DNA from: Bacteriovorax sp. BAL6_X
GTDB lineage: Bacteria > Bdellovibrionota > Bacteriovoracia > Bacteriovoracales > Bacteriovoracaceae
Assembly (NCBI RefSeq): GCF_000443995.1
Contig: NZ_AUMC01000006.1
Span: 186,001 to 250,000, forward strand
Direction: 5' to 3'
Length of the DNA stretch: 64,000 nt
This document shows, one piece after another, positions 7,678-16,563 of this stretch (position 1 is the stretch's first letter; each line of letters opens with the position of its first letter). A program made the translations under genes and the position numbers. The notes under the pieces are model-generated. The model saw nothing but the letters and a program-made list of their open reading frames with translations, did no database searches and had not been told where the DNA came from.

Positions 7678-9573
7678 ATGAAAGGCATTATTTTGACACT
7701 CATATTTTTAAGTTTTGCACTTGGACACTTCGAAGTCTTTGCGACAACAAACTGCCCGACAGGACAAGTTTTCAACGCAAGCTTGAATCGCTGTATGTAT
7801 ACAGAAGGTTCAATTAAGAACAGAGATGAATACCAAGACTGTGATTCTAAATCTAGTGAGAGTGAGCGCAATGCTTGTATGAAAGCAGCAGCAGATACCA
7901 GACAACAAAAAACAGTTAATGAATTAAATGCAGGTCGAGTTTCTGATAGTGAAGTTGAGAGTAAAGGAAAAGGAAATCTCATTACTGGTTTTGCTGAAGC
8001 TTGGGGGATTGTGACAGGTGTTACGGCCCTCGTTGTTCCTAAATTTTTTAACGGCGATGATTCTATGTCAGTAGATTCATCAGGTAATCAACAAAATAAC
8101 GCCAACTCTAATTCATCGAATGTATCAAAAGATGAAAACCGTTCAAGCTGTAAATCTTGTATGCTGGTGGGAGCGGTTTCAGCCTATAGCTTTTATCAGA
8201 CAAAGGTCAACAAAGAAGACGTAAAGAAGAAAACAAAAGAATTCAAAGAAGAATACGAAGAGATCTCAAAAGATCCGGAAACGATGAAGAACGCTCAGAT
8301 AGCAGCATTTGATATGCTTGAGAAAGAGCAACAATACTTAGCAGATGTATCTTCTAAACAGGCCAAACAATACAAAACACTAGCTCTTGGCTATACAGCA
8401 GCTGCAGCAGTTGCCGTTTATGAAACATTCTCATCTTTTGGAACAAGTTGTATGAACCAGTCACCTGGTGAAGCAGGTGGTGCTTCAAAGTGGAACTTCA
8501 GTGATATGGCAAATGGCTTTCGCTCAATAACTAATAATCCATGTACAGTTATTGTGGCCTCAGCAGTAACAGTACCTGCTGCACTGACTGTTTCAAATCA
8601 AGCAAAGAAGAATAATAAAGATGCTAATTCAAATGTTGAACAGATTAAAGTTTTAAAAGAAAAGTATGTGAAAAGTGTTGCTTCGTTCTGTCCAGATGGA
8701 AGAGATAGTTTAAGTAATCCGGCCTGTTACTGTTATACAGCACAAGGAAATAAAAACCCTAACCGTGAAAAATCGAAGACATGTCAAGACTATTGGAACA
8801 AGTACAATGGTTCATTTATCACTTCGGCTGACTCAACTCGCGCGGCCCAAAATAATAACCCACAAGGTTGTTTCTATGTTGATGGAAAATTCGATCGTGA
8901 GTGTAACTGTAGAAAGCTAAAGAATAATAAAGGTGAAAATGCTTGTAAGAAGATTACGGTTTCCCCTACTGCTTTAAGCTCACTCGGAGGACTAGATGTC
9001 TCAGAGGCCATTAGAGCGGCAAATGCAACAACACAAGGAAACGGTGGAACTTACAATGCTTCAACAACTGATGCACAAGCGGCCATGGCGGCAAAGGCAA
9101 TGGATGCAATTAAGAAAAAACTAGAGAATCCATTTAAGAAAAACACAGGTCTTGGGCTAAGTAAGATCAGCGATGAACTTGCTAAGCAGGCCGGTAAGTA
9201 TGGTGATAATAATAACGTTTCAATCTTTAATGGAAGTGGTGCAAGTGAGGCCTTTGCTCGTCTAAGACCAACAGAGCCTTCATTCCAAAATGCCGTAGAA
9301 AGTGTTTCAGCAAAGCTTCCGGCCAAGGGACTTGCAGCACCAACAAAGAAAACGGTTAGAAAAACAACAAATAACGACACTAATCGTTGGAAGTTTGACG
9401 ACAGCTCAAGCTCGCAGGTTCTAAGCTTTGGAGCAGGAGCTGGTAACGGTGATTCTAAGAAGAAATATGATTATGGAGATAACGATATTATCAAAGATAA
9501 GTCGGTTTCTATTTTCAAAGTTATCTCACACCGCTATGTTCAGTCAGGACTAAAGAAATTATTCTCTGAGTAA
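7678..9573 (+). CDS. Large Cys-rich exported/membrane protein, unknown family
   Basis: I do not recognise this 631-residue protein. It has a signal peptide (MKGIILTLIFLSFALGHFEVFA), then CPTGQVFNASLNRCMY. Several hydrophobic stretches follow (around residues 101-122, 162-175, 236-256, 290-310), so the middle may be membrane-embedded. A Cys-dense segment follows, with CYCYTAQ and ECNCRKL (two CxC pairs, about 352-420), and then a Ser/Asn/Gly-rich low-complexity tail. The end SVSIFKVISHRY resembles NIFQRISTAYDK at the end of the 10947 protein. SD TAGGAAAAG precedes the ATG. An M15 peptidase gene follows after 14 bases, so they form an operon, suggesting an envelope or cell-wall role. Confidence 0.75.
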   Translation: MKGIILTLIFLSFALGHFEVFATTNCPTGQVFNASLNRCMYTEGSIKNRDEYQDCDSKSSESERNACMKAAADTRQQKTVNELNAGRVSDSEVESKGKGNLITGFAEAWGIVTGVTALVVPKFFNGDDSMSVDSSGNQQNNANSNSSNVSKDENRSSCKSCMLVGAVSAYSFYQTKVNKEDVKKKTKEFKEEYEEISKDPETMKNAQIAAFDMLEKEQQYLADVSSKQAKQYKTLALGYTAAAAVAVYETFSSFGTSCMNQSPGEAGGASKWNFSDMANGFRSITNNPCTVIVASAVTVPAALTVSNQAKKNNKDANSNVEQIKVLKEKYVKSVASFCPDGRDSLSNPACYCYTAQGNKNPNREKSKTCQDYWNKYNGSFITSADSTRAAQNNNPQGCFYVDGKFDRECNCRKLKNNKGENACKKITVSPTALSSLGGLDVSEAIRAANATTQGNGGTYNASTTDAQAAMAAKAMDAIKKKLENPFKKNTGLGLSKISDELAKQAGKYGDNNNVSIFNGSGASEAFARLRPTEPSFQNAVESVSAKLPAKGLAAPTKKTVRKTTNNDTNRWKFDDSSSSQVLSFGAGAGNGDSKKKYDYGDNDIIKDKSVSIFKVISHRYVQSGLKKLFSE

Positions 9574-9587
9574 TAATTGGAATTTAT

Positions 9588-10283
9588 ATGAGTAAGGTAG
9601 ACAAGGAAGTTCTATTCGGTATGACAAAAGATCACCTCATTTATGATGAGAGTATCAACCGCTACTTCCACAAAGATTCATTTGATGACTTTAAACGTTT
9701 TAAAGAAGATGCTCTAACAGAAGGTATCGACTTCTATGTCACAAGCTCCTTTCGTTCATTTGATGACCAATTAAGAATCTGGAATGAAAAATGCGCCGGT
9801 AAACGTCCTATCTATGATCGCAATGGAGTAGAACTCGATCACACCAAACTATCCCCTTCAGAAATAGTAGCGGCCATCATTAATTGGTCAGCGCTTCCCG
9901 GAACATCTCGCCACCACTGGGGAACGGAGCTTGATGTGGTGGATGGCAATAGCTGGCCAGAAGGCTATCACATTCAACTCATACCTGAAGAGTTTTCTGA
10001 AGGTGGCCCATTTGCTAATTTTAGTAAGTGGTTAAATTCTAAGATTGAGAACAAGCAAAGTTATTCTTACTATAGGCCATACGTTGAAGACCTTGGTGGA
10101 GTTGCACCAGAGGCATGGCATATTAGCTACAATAAGGTTTCGTCCGAATATCACCAAGAATATACTTATGAGTTATTTTGTGAATTATTAAATCATAAGA
10201 AGATGAATGAGCTTACTTATTTAGATGAAGTAAAAGCAAGCTCACAAGGAATCTATCATCACTTCTTTAGGCTTTTAAAGTAA
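9588..10283 (+). CDS. D-alanyl-D-alanine carboxypeptidase, VanY/M15B family
   Basis: The product cleaves the terminal D-Ala from peptidoglycan stem peptides, by family. Its 231 residues contain the M15B zinc-site motifs: SSFRSFDDQ (about 52-60), GTSRHHWGTELDV (about 104-116, giving the His and Asp ligands in SRHHxGxxxD) and EAWHIS (about 180, the catalytic Glu-region/His ligand). No signal peptide is visible, so it is either cytoplasmic or exported by another route. It follows the 7678 gene by 14 bases. Its last 17 bases overlap the convergent thioesterase gene. M15 enzymes reshape the prey wall in predatory bacteria; that role here is inference. Confidence 0.88.
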   Translation: MSKVDKEVLFGMTKDHLIYDESINRYFHKDSFDDFKRFKEDALTEGIDFYVTSSFRSFDDQLRIWNEKCAGKRPIYDRNGVELDHTKLSPSEIVAAIINWSALPGTSRHHWGTELDVVDGNSWPEGYHIQLIPEEFSEGGPFANFSKWLNSKIENKQSYSYYRPYVEDLGGVAPEAWHISYNKVSSEYHQEYTYELFCELLNHKKMNELTYLDEVKASSQGIYHHFFRLLK

Positions 10284-10719
10284 GTCCTACGGCCTTTAGC
10301 CAGTCAGGGTCGTGACCCATAAGCTTTCTTTCTTTAAGGTCAAATAGACCAGCAGTCATTTTGAATTTAGTGTAAACCTTTCCACTATCATCAAACATTT
10401 CCTGCTCATAAACTAGAACCTTACTATTAACAAAACTCGTAGCTTTTGAGCGAATTTTAACCATTTGCCTTAGGCGTAGCTCAGACTTAAAAGTGATATT
10501 AATGTCTAAAACAACTGGCCCTTTTTTTTCACGCATAATGCGATCCATACCCCAACCATTCTTTGTAATCATATCCCAACGGGCCTGCTCAAAGATCGTC
10601 AGATAAGTCGCATTATTCATATGACCGAAAGTATCCAGGTGAGTCTCTTGAACCTGAAATTCATAGATTGCTTCTTCAATATTAAAATCGTCGATTGTAA
10701 GTGTTCTTTGTGAATTCAT
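10267..10719 (-). CDS. Acyl-CoA thioesterase, hotdog-fold 4HBT family
   Basis: A 150-residue hotdog protein. QETHLDTFGHMNNATYLTIF carries the classic D-x-G-H-x-N-N motif of 4-hydroxybenzoyl-CoA-thioesterase/YbgC-like enzymes, in which the Asp is catalytic. LDINITFKSELRLRQMVKIRS is the following beta sheet. The open frame extends to 10851, but ATG 10719 is chosen because AGGTAGGA lies just upstream. It is transcribed alone, opposite to and overlapping the M15 peptidase by 17 bases. The acyl substrate is unknown. Confidence 0.85.
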   Translation of the reverse strand: MNSQRTLTIDDFNIEEAIYEFQVQETHLDTFGHMNNATYLTIFEQARWDMITKNGWGMDRIMREKKGPVVLDINITFKSELRLRQMVKIRSKATSFVNSKVLVYEQEMFDDSGKVYTKFKMTAGLFDLKERKLMGHDPDWLKAVGLTLKA

Positions 10720-10874
10720 ATATCCTACCTCTAAGTTATTAAATTTTCTTAAATGGCCACAATCATGGGCATTCGTAAAATTTAATTTTACATGGCCGGC
10801 CCTCAAAAATGAACATATTTTTAAGGACTTATCTTGTGCAACACCCCTCAAATGTCTAAAACATGCTTAAATAC

Positions 10875-10902
10875 TCAATTTTTAAAAGAAATTAACCGAA
10901 TA
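10875..10902 (+). promoter_or_regulatory. Possible sigma-28 (FliA)-like promoter
   Basis: TCAATTTT (10875-10882), 12 bases, then ACCGAATA (10895-10902) resembles TAAAGTTT-N11-GCCGATAA (6/8 and 5/8). A sigma-70-like TATAAT also lies at 10908-10913, so this is the weakest of the four similar sites in the window. Confidence 0.35.
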
Positions 10903-10946
10903 GAACTTATAATTTAAGTAAGGAAAACCTAACTTTCGAGTCACTT

Positions 10947-13001
10947 ATGAACAAGAAAACAACTTTATTAAACACATTTACCCTATCTCTTCTACTAGCT
11001 TCAGTGCCACTTAGCTCTGCCTATGCGTCGCTAACATGTGAAGATAGCGAAGGAAATAAGCACCAGTTCAACCACTCTTTCGATGGGCTTGATAAGGTAT
11101 CAGATGAAGATGTCCAAAAGGCATGTGAAGATCTTATCTCTAAAAAGGAAAGAGAACTTTCCAATGAACTAACAGATCAGCCAACTCCTCCTCAAGATGA
11201 AGACGATCATGGTTCGGGTGATCCAAAACATGCAAATTGGGATGGTTGTTTACAAGAAATGATGACTAAAAAGCAAAAATCAAATATCGATGCCTTTAAA
11301 GCATGTTCAAAATCAGTTTCAAAACTTAGTTTCCAAAATGTCGAACCAGACTTTACTGGTAGTACTGGCGCTATAAAATGTCAGCGAGCATTTAAAGTTT
11401 CGGGAAAAAATGGTAATGTAAACTGGCAGGATATTGCCCAAGAAGTTTACCGCAATGGTAGCTCTTCATCCATTGATTATACTAAGGCCGTCGCTGTTTT
11501 TATTCATGAAGCTAACCCTGATGAAGTTGATGGTAATGCAATCTCTGCTGCCGTTAAGAATGTTACTGCATGTAACCAAGTTGCTGCAGCATTTGGTGAA
11601 AACTTTTCAGAAGACCGTCAGTCCGAGGATCAATATCAGAAACCAGAGAAGCTCACTTCAATTGATGGACGTATCACTTGTAAGCTTGAAGGTCTTGAAA
11701 CTCTTGATTATGACGAGTGTTCTAACCTAGTTCTTGCACACAATGCCGCTCAATTAGGAAAAACTGCAAATGCAACTTTTCAACAATTTCAGGCCCAAGA
11801 CTTTAGTAATGAGCAACAAAATAAATTAATGAATATGGATGGGACAGAGAACGTAACAACAACTGCCCTAAAATCACAAAAAGATGGGCTAGCAAAGCAA
11901 CAATCAATGGCCGAAACACGTCGTACAATTGAAGCTGCAAGACTTGGGACAATCTTAACAATGTCTTCAAGTATTCCAACGAGTGAAACATATTTTGAAA
12001 CTAATGAACTATGTAAAAAACCTGTTGAGGGAGCATTAACAAAGATCCAACAATCGGCCCCTCATTTAAAAGATGCAGCAGGTGGTGGATCTCTTGGATC
12101 ATCACTAGAAATATGCCAGAAGAATTTTGGGCGTTTTGGTTTTTTAAGAAATGGTGATGCTAAGAGAGCTGGTAACCAAATCGCAGCTGAAGCTGGAGTT
12201 GATGTTGCCAAAGAACAAATGGCGATAAGCCAGCTTGGAAAACAACAAAAAATGATTTCAAATGCCATTGGAAAAATTGAAGGAATGGATACGATGGAAC
12301 TACCAGAAGACTTCTTTGAAAATCAAGATGTCTATATGGAGTTTTGTCAGGCCAATCCTGCACACGCTCAATGCCAATCAGGTTGGGCAAATACAGTTAA
12401 TGTTCCATCATTTGGGGACTACTCTGTTGGTGGCTTTGGAACGAATCAGGCCTATCAACATACAGATCAAGATCAGGCAGTTGCTGCAACGGCCGCAAGT
12501 ACTGATGACCCAACATCAGCTGGTGTAGATACATCAACTGTTGTTAACAAAGCAAAAACTGGTGGTGGACTTAAAGGTAACTTCGGTCCAGCTGCCACAG
12601 TATCTGAAGGTGGACAGATCGCACAAGGTGCCGGAGGAGGAGGAAGCTCCCCTGGTGGTGGAGGCGGTGGCGGAGGATCATCGGCAGGAGATGCAGGTCA
12701 ACCGGAAGCTCTATCAGGAAATGCCGGAAGTGGTTTAAAAGGTATCAGCTACGTTGGTGGCCGTGGCCCAAGCTTTGTCGGTGGACGAGGAACAGCTTCA
12801 GTTAAAAAGAAAAATAATGGGAATCCATTTAGTAATATGTTTAAGAAGAACCAAAATCGCAATCTAAGTTCACTTAACTTTAAAGGTAAGTCAGCAATTG
12901 GTTCTAAATCGGATAATATCTTCCAAAGAATCTCAACGGCATATGATAAGGCCAATGATGCGGGAAATCTTCTTAAGTATGAAACAAAAACCCTTGAATA
13001 A
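10947..13001 (+). CDS. Large exported protein with Gly-rich tail, unknown family
   Basis: The family is not recognised. The 684-residue product has a clear signal peptide (cleavage probably after AYA, residue 27), an acidic helical region with about a dozen cysteines spread through residues 30-480, a Gly/Ser block near 560-580 (GGGGSSPGGGGGGGGSS) and a basic C-terminus (VKKKNNGNPFSNMFKKNQN) ending in NIFQRISTAYDKA. It lacks the CxC signature of the 716-, 880- and 980-residue proteins in this window, but shares their plan: signal, Cys-containing helices, low-complexity linker, conserved end. It is a single-gene transcript closed by the hairpin at 13055. Confidence 0.75.
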   Translation: MNKKTTLLNTFTLSLLLASVPLSSAYASLTCEDSEGNKHQFNHSFDGLDKVSDEDVQKACEDLISKKERELSNELTDQPTPPQDEDDHGSGDPKHANWDGCLQEMMTKKQKSNIDAFKACSKSVSKLSFQNVEPDFTGSTGAIKCQRAFKVSGKNGNVNWQDIAQEVYRNGSSSSIDYTKAVAVFIHEANPDEVDGNAISAAVKNVTACNQVAAAFGENFSEDRQSEDQYQKPEKLTSIDGRITCKLEGLETLDYDECSNLVLAHNAAQLGKTANATFQQFQAQDFSNEQQNKLMNMDGTENVTTTALKSQKDGLAKQQSMAETRRTIEAARLGTILTMSSSIPTSETYFETNELCKKPVEGALTKIQQSAPHLKDAAGGGSLGSSLEICQKNFGRFGFLRNGDAKRAGNQIAAEAGVDVAKEQMAISQLGKQQKMISNAIGKIEGMDTMELPEDFFENQDVYMEFCQANPAHAQCQSGWANTVNVPSFGDYSVGGFGTNQAYQHTDQDQAVAATAASTDDPTSAGVDTSTVVNKAKTGGGLKGNFGPAATVSEGGQIAQGAGGGGSSPGGGGGGGGSSAGDAGQPEALSGNAGSGLKGISYVGGRGPSFVGGRGTASVKKKNNGNPFSNMFKKNQNRNLSSLNFKGKSAIGSKSDNIFQRISTAYDKANDAGNLLKYETKTLE

Positions 13002-13054
13002 TGAACACTTAGAGCACTCGTTAAGAAGACCAAAACGAAATAAATTATAGACAC

Positions 13055-13089
13055 TGGGGCCAATATTTTGGCCCCATCTAATTTTCACC
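13055..13089 (+). terminator. Rho-independent terminator
   Basis: TGGGGCCAA and TTGGCCCCA form a 9-bp stem with loop TATT (13055-13076), followed by the T-rich TCTAATTTTCACC. It lies 54 bases after the stop of the 684-residue protein gene. Confidence 0.8.
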
Positions 13090-13121
13090 TATCAAATATC
13101 GGACAGTTACAATTAGAAATT

Positions 13122-13140
13122 TTGGCACGTAATGTGTATA
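13122..13140 (+). promoter_or_regulatory. Possible weak sigma-54-like promoter for the TPR gene
   Basis: TTGGCACG (13122-13129) is a perfect -24 element. Ten bases after GG comes GT, not the expected GC, so the -12 element is poor. It lies in the short gap before the TPR protein. Confidence 0.25.
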
Positions 13141-13164
13141 TGTATAAAGTAACATATCAACGAT

Positions 13165-14454
13165 ATGTTGATGCGTCACAACGTAGACAAGATGAATCAT
13201 AGAGTGCATATTTCAGGGACGAAATATGAATATTCAAGGGAAGAAATCACTAAGATGAATACTATTCAAGAAATTTTATTAAGCGAACTCACACAATCAA
13301 GAAGCTACCTAGATAGGATTCTACATGCTATTTGTGAATTAAGTGAAACTCACCTCGATGCTAAGGCGCGCCTTATTATTGAAGAGTTTAGTTCTGAATA
13401 TGATAAGTTAGTAAGTGAATTGCTAATTCTATCTCACTTTGGTGATCTCAGTCTTCTCCACCAAAATAATTTTCGTCAAGGGCGTGAAAACTTAAGGCTT
13501 ATGAATAACTTTATTGAAAGCTTTATTGCTCTCGCTCCAAAAAATGATGATGAAGTTGTTGGCGTGATCACTCGTCTCATCAACCTATCATATAAGTACA
13601 CAAGAGAACTTCACCTAATCTTAATCGAGCGCTCATCACTTGATGTTGCCACTCCAAGAATGGGACTTTTAAAAGCAATCGATATTAAAGAAAAGAAAGA
13701 AATCGTTGTTGCAAAAGAAATCATTAAAAAAGGTCCATTCACACTAATTGAAGGTGGACGCGTGGACGAAGACGATGAAGATATGGAGTACGAAGAGGAC
13801 TTCACTCCTCCACTATACTTCTTAGAATCCCTTGAAATCCTAAACCTTGCTCACTCTAAAACTGCACCAATCCTTGGTATGAATGCAAAGAGAGAAGAAA
13901 AGTACGAACAATATATTTCAGATGCCCATGTACTAGTTTCTAAAAAAGATCTGGCCGGGGCACTAGAGCTTTTTAATATGGCCCGTGGCCATAAGGAAAC
14001 AGCAGAAGTCCTTACTCTTATGGGTTGGGTAACTTCACAAATGGGAAATATTGAAGATGCGAAGTCACTTTGCCTAAAGGCCATTGAAATCGATCCAGAA
14101 TATGGTGCACCTTACAATGATCTAGGAACACTTCTTTTAAATGAGGGTCATATCAATGAATCAATTAAATGGTATGAGCTTGCAAAAAAAGCACCTAAGT
14201 ACACAAATCGCGAATACCCATATATCAATGCAGGCCGCGCCTATATGCAGCTTAATAATTTTGATAAGGCCATGGAAGAATTCGAGGTTGCACTAAAACT
14301 GGTCCCAGAAAACCAGGAACTGCGCCACACAATAAGTAAAATCCGCTCAAGTGTAACAAAACCAGAGAATACGGATAAGACTCATGGATTTGAGAAGTTC
14401 AAAGTTGATTTCTCTGGCCACCAAGGGGATAATGATAACCAACCAACACAATAA
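13165..14454 (+). CDS. TPR-repeat protein
   Basis: The protein (up to 429 residues) has an N-terminal helical part (about 30-140), a Lys-rich then very acidic linker (RVDEDDEDMEYEEDF) and C-terminal tetratricopeptide repeats (about residues 250-400) such as DPEYGAPYNDLGTLLLNEG and EYPYINAGRAYMQLNNFDKA. There is no signal peptide, so it is likely a cytoplasmic scaffold. The start is uncertain: in-frame ATGs lie at 13165, 13192 and 13255, and only the last has a fair SD (AAGGGAAG, 11 bases upstream). Nif3-like follows after 23 bases, so they are probably co-transcribed. Partners cannot be inferred. Confidence 0.82.
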   Translation: MLMRHNVDKMNHRVHISGTKYEYSREEITKMNTIQEILLSELTQSRSYLDRILHAICELSETHLDAKARLIIEEFSSEYDKLVSELLILSHFGDLSLLHQNNFRQGRENLRLMNNFIESFIALAPKNDDEVVGVITRLINLSYKYTRELHLILIERSSLDVATPRMGLLKAIDIKEKKEIVVAKEIIKKGPFTLIEGGRVDEDDEDMEYEEDFTPPLYFLESLEILNLAHSKTAPILGMNAKREEKYEQYISDAHVLVSKKDLAGALELFNMARGHKETAEVLTLMGWVTSQMGNIEDAKSLCLKAIEIDPEYGAPYNDLGTLLLNEGHINESIKWYELAKKAPKYTNREYPYINAGRAYMQLNNFDKAMEEFEVALKLVPENQELRHTISKIRSSVTKPENTDKTHGFEKFKVDFSGHQGDNDNQPTQ

Positions 14455-14477
14455 TTTTAACGGTATGGATATCAATT

Positions 14478-15245
14478 ATGACAAAAGTCTCAGCAAGTGA
14501 GCTTGGAAAGTTCTTAGCAAAACACCTTAATACTTACGAGTATAACGACTACGGCCCAAATGGCCTACAAATCGAAGGTCGTCCAGAGATTTCAAAAATA
14601 GCATTTGCTGTTTCAGCACAAAGAGACTCTATTGCAAAGGCCTGTGAATTTGGCGCAGATGCTATGATTGTTCACCATGGGCTTTTTTGGAAATTCCACG
14701 GAGTCAGAACTATTACAGGAAGCTTCGCAAAGAGAGTGAAACCTCTTATTCAAAATGATATCAATCTATTCGGCTACCACTTACCTCTTGATGCCCATCT
14801 TGAAGATGGCAACGCTGCCGGAATTGCAAAACAAATCGGTTTAACAAACTTAAAACCATATGGTGACTACAAAGGAATGCCTACAGGTATCCAAGGTAGT
14901 TTTGAAAATCCACTTACACCAAGTGAGTTAAAGGAACTACTTAAGAAAGTCCTTAATCACGAAATCATTCATAGTGAACCAAACGATGAAAAGATCTCGT
15001 CAATGGGAATCATTACTGGTGGTGCAAACTCAGACTGGCGCTACTGCGTTCGAGAAGGTCTAGATGCTTATCTTACAGGTGAAATGAGTGAACATGACTG
15101 GCACGAGTCACGTGAAGAAGGAATTCACTTTTTTGCTGGTGGCCATAACGCAACAGAGAGATTTGGCGTTCTTGCTCTAAAGAAGTTAATTGAAGAAACT
15201 TACGGGCTAGAGTGCATCTTTATCGACTCCCCTAACCCTGCCTAA
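14478..15245 (+). CDS. Nif3-like dinuclear metal-centre protein (DUF34)
   Basis: A 255-residue member of the widespread Nif3/YbgI family, hexameric rings with a two-metal site; members have been linked to GTP-cyclohydrolase-like and metal-homeostasis roles, but the function is unsettled. NDYGPNGLQIEG (23-34), the ligand pair in MIVHHGLFW (H66, H67), GYHLPLDAHLEDGN, and the C-terminal FFAGGHNATERFG give the expected metal-binding set. The length is normal for the short form without the inserted PII-like domain. It follows the TPR gene by 23 bases. Confidence 0.9.
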   Translation: MTKVSASELGKFLAKHLNTYEYNDYGPNGLQIEGRPEISKIAFAVSAQRDSIAKACEFGADAMIVHHGLFWKFHGVRTITGSFAKRVKPLIQNDINLFGYHLPLDAHLEDGNAAGIAKQIGLTNLKPYGDYKGMPTGIQGSFENPLTPSELKELLKKVLNHEIIHSEPNDEKISSMGIITGGANSDWRYCVREGLDAYLTGEMSEHDWHESREEGIHFFAGGHNATERFGVLALKKLIEETYGLECIFIDSPNPA

Positions 15246-15265
15246 GCGGTTCACCCAAGGAGCAA

Positions 15266-15757
15266 TTATTTTCTCTTTAAGCTTAAAGTAATCGTAAACT
15301 TTGCGACAGGTTCATCCCCGGTAACATCTGGGCAAGTTGCAGTAATATCCAGTGGAAGGTTGTGACGTTCATCACTTGCTAAAACTTTTTCAACAAAAGC
15401 ATCAATCTCTTTACCTTGTGTACAAGTAAAGACTGTATCACCTTCTGCTCTCTTTAAAAATTCAGCATGAAAATCTTTAAAAGCAAGAGATACTCTCTTT
15501 CCTTTATCCATCGTCTTCTTCATTGCTGCAAATCCACCAGCAAGGTCTGCTCCACAAGCGAGAGCACCGAAGTACATACTATTGAGGTGATTCTTAGAGC
15601 GACGAGACAGTGGGATCTTAATGGCCGTTACTTCATCGCTAAGCTCTAGAACAGTTGGCCTAAGCCAAAAAATCATCGGAACTTTTGTAAGGCCAAAAAG
15701 TCTTACAAAAGCAGTATTTCTTAAACCTTCTGGTAATTTATCTAAAATTTTTTTCAT
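15266..15757 (-). CDS. DUF4442 hotdog-fold protein
   Basis: The 163-residue product resembles DUF4442 thioesterase-like proteins: PMIFWLRPTVLELSDE at the start of the sheet, SRRSKNHLNSMYFGALACGA for the hotdog helix, then FKDFHAEFLKRAEGDTVFTC. No catalytic residues have been established for this family; a role with acyl-CoA is inference. It begins one base into the end of proC (shared A at 15757), so it is co-transcribed downstream of putA-proC. It lies tail to tail with the Nif3-like gene, with only 20 bases between and no visible terminator. Confidence 0.75.
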   Translation of the reverse strand: MKKILDKLPEGLRNTAFVRLFGLTKVPMIFWLRPTVLELSDEVTAIKIPLSRRSKNHLNSMYFGALACGADLAGGFAAMKKTMDKGKRVSLAFKDFHAEFLKRAEGDTVFTCTQGKEIDAFVEKVLASDERHNLPLDITATCPDVTGDEPVAKFTITLSLKRK

Positions 15758-16563
15758 TACTTACTTCCTTTTAATTCAAGCGTTCTCTGGTATGCACGCT
15801 CAATTGCACGATTAAACATCTCCTCCATCCCCGACTCTTTAAAGGATTCAAGGGCCTCATAAGTGACACCATTCTTTGATGTGACATTATTTCGAAGAGT
15901 TTCGGCATCAGAGTTTTCAGATAGCATGCGACCTGCCCCCTCTATTGTACCCGCAACCATTTGATGTGCAAGGGCACCATCAATGCCGCGTGCTTTCATA
16001 TCCTCAATTAAGATACGTGCAACTTCAAAGAAGTATGCAGGTCCTGAACCTGAAAAAGGAGTTATCGTATCAATATCATCTTCATTTTCAAAAACTGTAT
16101 TAATTCCACTTGTATTAAATGCCTGCCAAAAAGCAGTCCACTTGTCTTGATGAACAGTCTTAGTCTTATAAAGAGCATTTACTCCGAGTCCAACTTGGGC
16201 CGGAGTATTTGGCATAATTCGAATAATTTGATCAGTTGATAAGAATTCGGTTAGGGCCTTAGCATCACTTCCAGCAAGAAGTGAAACGATTGTTAAATAT
16301 GGATGAGTTAAAAAATCAATTTCTAGCGCAACTTGTTTTAACTGTTGAGGTTTAAAACAGGCCCAGAGGTAATCAATATGAGTATTACGTAATTCTTCGA
16401 GATCCTTAACCCAAATCGCACCAAATTCATCTGCAAAGCTTTTCGCCTTACTTCCACTAGGAGTAAAAATTAAGAACTCGCAATCTTGAGAGTTTTGGAT
16501 GAAACCAGGAATTAAAGCGCGGGCCATATTGCCCGCTCCTAAGATTAAGTGACGATACTTCAT
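15757..16563 (-). CDS. proC: Pyrroline-5-carboxylate reductase
   Basis: ProC reduces 1-pyrroline-5-carboxylate to proline with NAD(P)H. The 268-residue sequence has the N-terminal Rossmann motif LGAGNMARALIPGF (residues 7-20), MPNTPAQVGLGVNALY in the middle, and the C-terminal signature TPFSGSGPAYFFEVARIL and GAGRMLSENSDAETLRNNVTSK region. The start overlaps the putA stop by one base, giving tight coupling. Having the proline-forming step next to the proline-degrading enzyme is unusual. Confidence 0.94.
   Translation of the reverse strand: MKYRHLILGAGNMARALIPGFIQNSQDCEFLIFTPSGSKAKSFADEFGAIWVKDLEELRNTHIDYLWACFKPQQLKQVALEIDFLTHPYLTIVSLLAGSDAKALTEFLSTDQIIRIMPNTPAQVGLGVNALYKTKTVHQDKWTAFWQAFNTSGINTVFENEDDIDTITPFSGSGPAYFFEVARILIEDMKARGIDGALAHQMVAGTIEGAGRMLSENSDAETLRNNVTSKNGVTYEALESFKESGMEEMFNRAIERAYQRTLELKGSK

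Noticed and set aside
10147-10283. Possible frameshift at the 3' end of the M15 peptidase because it overlaps the thioesterase
   Set aside because: All catalytic motifs lie before the overlap and both stops are natural; a 17-base convergent overlap is common in compact genomes.
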